From Candidatus Thalassarchaeum betae (GTDB lineage Archaea; Thermoplasmatota; Poseidoniia; Poseidoniales; Thalassarchaeaceae), in the NCBI GenBank assembly GCA_022448665.1, contig JAKUUO010000018.1, positions 1 to 9,386 of the forward strand: a DNA stretch of 9,386 bases, written 5' to 3'. Shown here one piece after another: positions 5,718 through 9,386 of this stretch. Positions within the stretch are counted from its first letter, which is position 1. Every line of letters begins with the position of its first letter. Position numbers and translations under genes: made by a program. The notes below the pieces were generated by a model. The model searched no databases. It saw only the letters and a program-made list of their open reading frames with translations, and had not been told where the DNA came from.

Positions 5718-5909
5718 TCAATCGGTGCGGCGTTGTTTGTAACGTGTAATGTAACCAGCGATCCAGTTACGCATCCTATTGTTGTCGACGTCTGTGAACT
5801 CAGAGACAAGATGCTTGTTAGTCTCGAAGTCATCAGTGAACTTGTCCGGATAGATTTCTACGAGCCTAAGGGCCCTGATTTTGATGAACGAAGGTCGTAT
5901 ATTCCCCAT
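5718..5909 (-). CDS. rps17e: Ribosomal protein S17e (eS17)
   Basis: The 63-residue protein has the core of archaeal S17e: MGNIRPSFIK at the start, YPDKFTDDFETNKHLV in the middle, and MRNWIAGYITRYKQR at the end. It is a small-subunit protein shared by archaea and eukaryotes; archaeal versions are short like this one. ATG 5909 is chosen because the family begins MGNIR, and GGAGGCTTGAGA before it provides a ribosome binding site. An in-frame TTG at 5915 is unlikely. The start follows the L31e stop by two bases, which indicates cotranscription and probably coupled translation. Confidence 0.94.
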   Translation of the reverse strand: MGNIRPSFIKIRALRLVEIYPDKFTDDFETNKHLVSEFTDVDNNRMRNWIAGYITRYKQRRTD

Positions 5910-5911
5910 TC

Positions 5912-6175
5912 TCAAGCCTCCAGGAGTTTGACCTCTATCGGGAACCCCTCTTCACGGGTACAGATCACCTTGATCTTCCTAGGGGGGTGTTGCATTCCAC
6001 GAGCCCAGATGGCATGATTGACGGCCTCGTCGATCCACAGGTCCTCATCATCATCCATCTTCATGTGCCTAGCTACGTGCTTGCGAACCTCGGTCATCGC
6101 TCGGTTGGCCCTGCGAGTCCGAGGGACATTCCAAGCCGCACGCAATGGTATCGTCATCTCCTTCACCTCAGCCAT
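5912..6175 (-). CDS. rpl31e: Ribosomal protein L31e (eL31)
   Basis: The 87-residue large-subunit protein contains the family pattern: MTIPLRAAWNVPRTRRANRA (7-26), the following helix with VRKHVARHMK, then DLWIDEAVNHAIWARGMQHP and the strand PPRKIKVIC. eL31 sits near the peptide exit tunnel in archaeal and eukaryotic ribosomes. The ATG at 6175 is preceded by GAGGTGAT at close spacing, a very good match to the archaeal anti-Shine-Dalgarno, and this site overlaps the last codons and stop of L39e. L39e-L31e is one of the most conserved archaeal gene pairs. In many archaea eIF6 follows L31e; here S17e does. Confidence 0.96.
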   Translation of the reverse strand: MAEVKEMTIPLRAAWNVPRTRRANRAMTEVRKHVARHMKMDDDEDLWIDEAVNHAIWARGMQHPPRKIKVICTREEGFPIEVKLLEA

Positions 6176-6179
6176 GCCA

Positions 6180-6335
6180 TCACCTCTGTAACTTGGAACG
6201 GCGCCACATGTGTCGCTTTGGGTGCGAATTCACCCGGCGATTGGTGCGCAGCATCACCCAGACGGGGACTCGTCTGTTTTGCTTGGTTACCTTGAGAAGC
6301 CTCTGCTTCTTTGCAAACGGTTTGTTACTAGACAT
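6180..6335 (-). CDS. rpl39e: Ribosomal protein L39e (eL39)
   Basis: This 51-residue, strongly basic protein reads MSSNKPFAKKQRLLKVTKQN at the start, then RRVPVWVMLRTNRRV, and ends RHMWRRSKLQR. The match covers the full length of archaeal eL39 (about 50 residues), a protein that lines the peptide exit tunnel. The ATG at 6335 is preceded by TGAGGTGGTTTG, a good ribosome binding site. It lies between S19e, whose stop is nine bases upstream, and L31e, whose start is four bases downstream, so the three are clearly one operon. Confidence 0.96.
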   Translation of the reverse strand: MSSNKPFAKKQRLLKVTKQNRRVPVWVMLRTNRRVNSHPKRHMWRRSKLQR

Positions 6336-6344
6336 CAAACCACC

Positions 6345-6815
6345 TCAATATCCAGTGAGGCCCGGATACCTCTCCTCAGCAACGGCTCGAATAGAATGTG
6401 CAGCGTTGTCTAACAGCTTCTGACCTTCTGAGGTTAGTACGCGTCCAAGGTTGACTGTGCCAGCCAAATTCATCTTGCTTTCAATCAAGCCGCACTCAGA
6501 TAACTGCTGGAGAATGGTCCTAGCGATATTTCGAGAACCAGACACTGCCCGGTTCTGCTTGACTCCCCTGTCCTTGGGCCCGCCGAATTGCTGGGCCATG
6601 TGGTTGGCTCCTATTGGACCCATCAAGCCGACCTTTCGGAGTATGGCAGCGGAACGAATGTGCCACCAGTCCTTCTGGGTGGGTGGCCTCTCCCGGTGGG
6701 TGCCGGTCTTGACGTAATCCGCCCATTCCGGGGGCGATATGGAGTCGTGCGACTGCAGTCTGGCAGCCAACTCCTGAATGACTAAATCAGCGGGGACATC
6801 GTGAAACGTTGTCAT
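6345..6815 (-). CDS. rps19e: Ribosomal protein S19e (eS19)
   Basis: The 156-residue small-subunit protein has the family features in order: VPADLVIQELAARL (7-20), the PPEWADYVKTG segment (28-38) with the typical W, RPPTQKDWWHIRSAAILRK (43-61), the GPIG turn, and SGSRNIARTILQQLSECGLI (92-111). The C-terminal winged-helix part ends with a GRVLTSEGQKLLD helix. It binds the head of the 30S subunit. It is the first gene of the S19e-L39e-L31e-S17e operon: a TATA box lies about 40 bases upstream and GGTGATGGG precedes the ATG. The short predicted leader fits strong constitutive expression. Confidence 0.96.
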   Translation of the reverse strand: MTTFHDVPADLVIQELAARLQSHDSISPPEWADYVKTGTHRERPPTQKDWWHIRSAAILRKVGLMGPIGANHMAQQFGGPKDRGVKQNRAVSGSRNIARTILQQLSECGLIESKMNLAGTVNLGRVLTSEGQKLLDNAAHSIRAVAEERYPGLTGY

Positions 6816-6849
6816 CCCATCACCAGTCCGGACCGGCCGTCCTAGAGAG

Positions 6850-6858
6850 TATATTTAA
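6850..6858 (-). promoter_or_regulatory. TATA box of the ribosomal operon
   Basis: On the minus strand this reads TTAAATATA, a close match to the archaeal TATA consensus in a GC-richer setting. Its centre is about 39 nt upstream of the S19e ATG. Initiation about 25 nt downstream would give a leader of roughly 10-15 nt that still contains the GGTGAT ribosome binding site. Confidence 0.7.
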
Positions 6859-6876
6859 CCGTGATGACTGTAGAAT

Positions 6877-6891
6877 TGCCACTGCGTGGCA
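6877..6891. promoter_or_regulatory. Inverted repeat between divergent promoters
   Basis: TGCCAC-TGC-GTGGCA is a perfect 6-bp inverted repeat with a 3-nt centre. It lies between the S19e TATA box and the start of the divergent membrane-protein gene. It could be a binding site for a dimeric regulator upstream of both genes. A 6-bp arm can also occur by chance. Confidence 0.3.
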
Positions 6892-6950
6892 GGAATGAGC
6901 ACTAGGTAGTCACTACAAGAATTGAAAACACTGCCTCGGCTGGAGTGGAT

Positions 6951-7763
6951 ATGAGAAAGTCCTTGTCTCGCAATCCCAACATGATGAGGACCATGATAGG
7001 GATAGGTTTCGTGCTGATACTGGTGCTTTCATACGCTGTGTATTCCAACACTCTGGACTCCGAATACTACGGTTACACGACAACTAACGATGAAGTCGAA
7101 CTGGACATGCAGGAGACCGAGGTAGGGAGTGCATCATGGTATTCAACCACAAGAGTGGCGATCACATGGATCAATGTCACAGTATCCGGGGCTCCCGAAG
7201 GCGCGTCTATCCGGGTAGGGGCTACAGGGTCAGAGTGGTACTATTCACCTCTGTTGGGCTCCCCTGATGCCGAGAACTTCAACTGTAGGGAATCATCATC
7301 TGAAGGAGATGTGGATGTATCGGAGACATGCGAGCTCGGACGGATTCACGAACTGGTTTCAGAGGGTGGGGCGGACAGGATGTTCGGAATCGTAAAAATG
7401 GACCTGCCAATAGATGGTCTCGGATACCTGCATAGCGACAATCCCGATTCGGCAGAGGAACAGGCACAGGGGCTGATAGATAGTAACGCGGGCACCATCA
7501 CTTGGAGAGTGGAGGTTCTCGAGGACGGAGAGGCCGTCGCATCAGAAGGGATTGATTTGGGGGTCAGTGTGGTAACACATGAATTGGTATCTGTCCAGGA
7601 GTTCAAACTTGACCCCTTACAAGAATCGGTATACAGTTTCGCCACATTGGTAGGATGCTTCTCTCTGCTTCTGATCATCCCACTAATGGTGTACTTCTCA
7701 GCTATGTACAAAGCTAAGAGAGATGAGCAAGTAAGGATGGAGACGCCAGAAGCCGAAAGTTGA
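6951..7763 (+). CDS. Membrane-anchored protein with a large external domain
   Basis: The 270-residue protein has a short basic N-terminus, a span at about 14-31 and an acidic, beta-rich soluble domain at 35-225. A second span lies at about 229-250, followed by a short charged tail (KAKRDEQVRMETPEAES). The N-terminus and tail would be cytoplasmic and the domain outside. C112 and C127 could form a disulfide there. NVT at 75-77 is one possible N-glycosylation sequon. I recognise no family. ATG 6951 is chosen over GTG 6945 because GGAG at 6942-6945 is then correctly spaced. It diverges from the ribosomal operon and ends directly against the convergent PqqD-like gene. Confidence 0.87.
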   Translation: MRKSLSRNPNMMRTMIGIGFVLILVLSYAVYSNTLDSEYYGYTTTNDEVELDMQETEVGSASWYSTTRVAITWINVTVSGAPEGASIRVGATGSEWYYSPLLGSPDAENFNCRESSSEGDVDVSETCELGRIHELVSEGGADRMFGIVKMDLPIDGLGYLHSDNPDSAEEQAQGLIDSNAGTITWRVEVLEDGEAVASEGIDLGVSVVTHELVSVQEFKLDPLQESVYSFATLVGCFSLLLIIPLMVYFSAMYKAKRDEQVRMETPEAES

Positions 7764-8237
7764 TTACTCCTCCGACCATTCTTCATGATCCAAGCCGAGC
7801 TTCTCACCTGGGGGCTCCAGAAGCCCTGTTGGATCGAATCCTGCAGAGACATCCCACTCGCCGGAAAGGGCAGACTGTCGAATGATAGCCAGTCCGAGAG
7901 TGCAGTATTGGACTATGGAGGCGCGAACCCTGTCTTCGACGGGTGCTATCCTCTCATGAAATGTCGAGTCCATCATAGAGCAGATGGTTCGGAAGTCGTT
8001 TCTCCCGTCCATCAGTTCCCACAGGACTGAATTCATGTCATCCAGTGGTCTGATGAGTTCCTTCGGAGCCCTGAAAATCCTGGATAACAGAGATTCGAGT
8101 TTTCCGAGGTTCTTGGGGTGCCTGATTACAATCTCCTTACCAGTGACTCCATCCACTTCGGGATGAGCACCCGCCACCCCACGACGCCCCCACCACACCG
8201 GAGCTCGTGTCGGAAATGCATCGTCAGAGAATTCCAT
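7764..8237 (-). CDS. PqqD-like winged-helix protein
   Basis: The 157-residue protein has a polar N-terminal part, then a PqqD-type fold at about residues 60-122: LIRPLDDMNSVLWELMDGRN, then DFRTICSMMDSTF, and a helix ending in YCTLGLAII. The order LD---S-LWELMDG--, a helix, then -GL--- is characteristic of PqqD and RiPP recognition elements, which bind peptides and present them to maturases. No radical SAM maturase is visible in the window, so its partner is unknown; stand-alone archaeal PqqD-like proteins are also known. A proline-rich acidic tail follows. GGTGAT is placed six bases before the ATG, which overlaps the TGA of the membrane microprotein by one base. Its stop abuts the stop of the convergent membrane gene. 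Confidence 0.72.
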   Translation of the reverse strand: MEFSDDAFPTRAPVWWGRRGVAGAHPEVDGVTGKEIVIRHPKNLGKLESLLSRIFRAPKELIRPLDDMNSVLWELMDGRNDFRTICSMMDSTFHERIAPVEDRVRASIVQYCTLGLAIIRQSALSGEWDVSAGFDPTGLLEPPGEKLGLDHEEWSEE

Positions 8238-8377
8238 CAGGATATCACCCAGATTGTCAACGCCACCATGGAGCAGATGCCGATGAACGCAGTCAACTTG
8301 GTCAGTTCGACCCTGTCAGTGAAATTTCCAAGGTACCAAGTGGATATCCCCGCTATTGCACAGAGCAATAACAGCAT
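8237..8377 (-). CDS. Two-span membrane microprotein between FMN reductase and PqqD-like genes
   Basis: The 46-residue frame encodes a first span (LLLLCAIAGISTWYL), a short polar turn (GNFTDRVELTK) and a second span (LTAFIGICSMVALTIWVI), ending in serine. The hairpin would place both ends on the same side of the membrane. Its TGA overlaps the PqqD-like ATG by one base (TGATG), so translation is probably coupled. The frame is the same as that of the upstream FMN reductase and opens right after its stop. A TTG at 8404 preceded by GAGGGATTCTG would give 55 residues and is a real alternative start. No family is recognised. Position and overlap support the gene more than its sequence does. Confidence 0.5.
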   Translation of the reverse strand: MLLLLCAIAGISTWYLGNFTDRVELTKLTAFIGICSMVALTIWVIS

Positions 8378-8413
8378 CTCACTGCCTGCTGGCAATGACT
8401 CCAACAGAATCCC

Positions 8414-8965
8414 TCAACGAATGCCTCGAAGGTACTCAGCGGTCTTCACCAGCGATGCAGCGAGGTCGCGCACTCTCTGATCCAGCTTCTCGTCAGTCAG
8501 ATTACCGGCATCGTCGAATGCCCTCCTAACGTTCCCTATAGCCACCTGCTCTGGAACTACCCAGCCATGAATCCATCTAGCTGAGATTCGCATGTGATTG
8601 AGAGTGTTTGAGTTCGATTGTCCGCCTAAGGTACTCATCAGACCGAAGACCTTACCCGACGTCTGATCAAAGGAGAGGAAATCCAAGTGATTCTTCATCA
8701 CCCCGCTCATAGTGCCATGATACTCCGGACTAGACAGCATGAAGGCATCTGATGAATTAGCCAGCTCCCTGTACTCCTCGACAGAGGGATGAGACCAACA
8801 GCCATCCTCGCCTACGAATGGGAGAGAGTTCACGGAATTGTCCCAAATCACGGTTTCAGCGCCCAGCTCCTCACAGTACGCCAATGCGATTTCCAGCATT
8901 CGGCCGTTTGCCGAATCTGGGGAATAGGTTCCGCATATCCCCATCACCCGTACCGGCTCCACCAT
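8414..8965 (-). CDS. NAD(P)H-dependent FMN reductase (flavodoxin-like)
   Basis: The 183-residue protein has the flavodoxin-like fold of the NADPH-dependent FMN reductase family (PF03358), which uses bound FMN to pass electrons from NAD(P)H to flavins, quinones, azo compounds or metals. The phosphate-binding loop is GTYSPDSANGRM (12-23), close to the family GS-R--S pattern. The flavin-edge motif SSPEYHGTMSGVMKNHLDFL (78-97) corresponds to the family PEYN-s-PG-LKN--D-- motif. STLGGQSNS (111-119) is the second flavin loop. All features look intact and the length is normal. The natural substrate cannot be told. It is the first gene of the unit that continues with the membrane microprotein and the PqqD-like gene, and it diverges from the TPR gene. 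Confidence 0.93.
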   Translation of the reverse strand: MVEPVRVMGICGTYSPDSANGRMLEIALAYCEELGAETVIWDNSVNSLPFVGEDGCWSHPSVEEYRELANSSDAFMLSSPEYHGTMSGVMKNHLDFLSFDQTSGKVFGLMSTLGGQSNSNTLNHMRISARWIHGWVVPEQVAIGNVRRAFDDAGNLTDEKLDQRVRDLAASLVKTAEYLRGIR

Positions 8966-9039
8966 GCTTGGACGAAAGCGTGGTTCGCCTTCAATACAGG
9001 GGTAGGGATACAGTCAGGTTCAGAGAATGCTTAACTTAC

Positions 9040-9386
9040 ATGCACCAAGGCGAAGGCATGGTCGAGCCGACTATACTAGAGATGCTCGATGAAGCCTCTT
9101 CCAAGGCCCGAACAGGTGACATACTCGGCGCGGTCGAATCATACCGAAAGGCTACCGAATTGGATGGTTCCAGTGCTTCTGCCTGGTATGGGTTGGCTGT
9201 GATGCAGGCCAAACGGGGCAATACTGCTGACGCAGTATCTGCGTTCGAACAGGCACACATCCTGAATCCGGATCACGCTCCCACGGCTGCTAACCTAGCC
9301 GTTCTTCTGGAAGTTAGTGACTCGGTCCGAGCCTCAGCACTTGCTAAGCAAGCACTGGAGACACTCTCCGATGTAGAGGAACTGAC
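9040..9386 (+). CDS. TPR-repeat protein (partial, runs off the window)
   Basis: An open frame from ATG 9040 continues past the right edge for about 115 residues without a stop. It contains tetratricopeptide-like helix pairs: ARTGDILGAVESYRKATELD, then SASAWYGLAVMQAKRGNTAD with AVSAFEQAHILNPDHAP, then AANLAVLLEVSDSVRASALA. The W-LG/A-Y--P-type spacing of 34 residues is recognisable, with LN-P ending the second repeat. TPR arrays act as protein-docking scaffolds; the partner is unknown. ATG 9058 (six residues later, preceded by AAGGCGAAGGC) is an alternative start. It diverges from the FMN reductase with 74 nt between the starts. Confidence 0.85.
   Translation, partial: MHQGEGMVEPTILEMLDEASSKARTGDILGAVESYRKATELDGSSASAWYGLAVMQAKRGNTADAVSAFEQAHILNPDHAPTAANLAVLLEVSDSVRASALAKQALETLSDVEEL

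Noticed and set aside
5209..6017. Two long + strand frames opposite the methyltransferase and S17e
   Set aside because: They overlap firmly identified minus-strand genes and contain no domain pattern.
7346..7852. A minus-strand frame of 168 codons across the membrane gene
   Set aside because: It is serine-rich without motifs, and it overlaps both the credible + strand membrane gene and the PqqD-like gene end.

Overview
The window is archaeal. Four ribosomal proteins found only in archaea and eukaryotes (S19e, L39e, L31e, S17e) lie in one operon. Its promoter has a good archaeal TATA box, and several starts carry GGTGAT or GAGGTG Shine-Dalgarno sequences that match the archaeal 16S tail. Moderate GC content, frequent AGG arginine codons, many short acidic or membrane hypotheticals and a bacterial-style RluA enzyme would suit a mesophilic planktonic Thermoplasmatota such as Poseidoniales (Marine Group II/III). 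That placement is inference, because no 16S gene is present.

Layout. Positions 1-238 hold a possible gene tail, a hairpin and the leader of malate dehydrogenase. Positions 239-1987 carry malate dehydrogenase and a Nudix hydrolase on the + strand. Positions 1988-3400 are packed with very small genes on both strands. On the minus strand these are a DUF1737-like protein, a single-span membrane microprotein beside a degenerate second copy of its membrane segment, and a C/C/C/H zinc-motif protein. On the + strand a possible zinc-motif protein, a zinc ribbon and a four-span membrane protein (to 3927) read as one tight operon. Positions 3958-5678 (minus) carry two RNA-modification enzymes, an RluA-family pseudouridine synthase and a TrmJ/SpoU-type 2'-O-methyltransferase. 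They lie directly downstream of the ribosomal operon S19e-L39e-L31e-S17e (5718-6815, minus), giving a translation and RNA-maturation block.

From 6951 to 7763 (+) a secreted-domain protein anchored by two membrane spans diverges from the ribosomal operon. It ends exactly where a convergent minus-strand unit ends. That unit reads FMN reductase, then a two-span membrane microprotein, then a PqqD-like protein, with very tight coupling. A TPR protein starts divergently at 9040 and runs off the window.

Most of the window is ordinary housekeeping and conserved hypothetical content. The less ordinary parts are the microprotein nest at 2.1-3.4 kb, the FMN reductase/membrane microprotein/PqqD unit, and the AT-richer 3.4-4.9 kb segment with a bacterial-type RluA. 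I do not see a complete, clearly new defence or mobile system, CRISPR array, insertion sequence, tRNA or rRNA.
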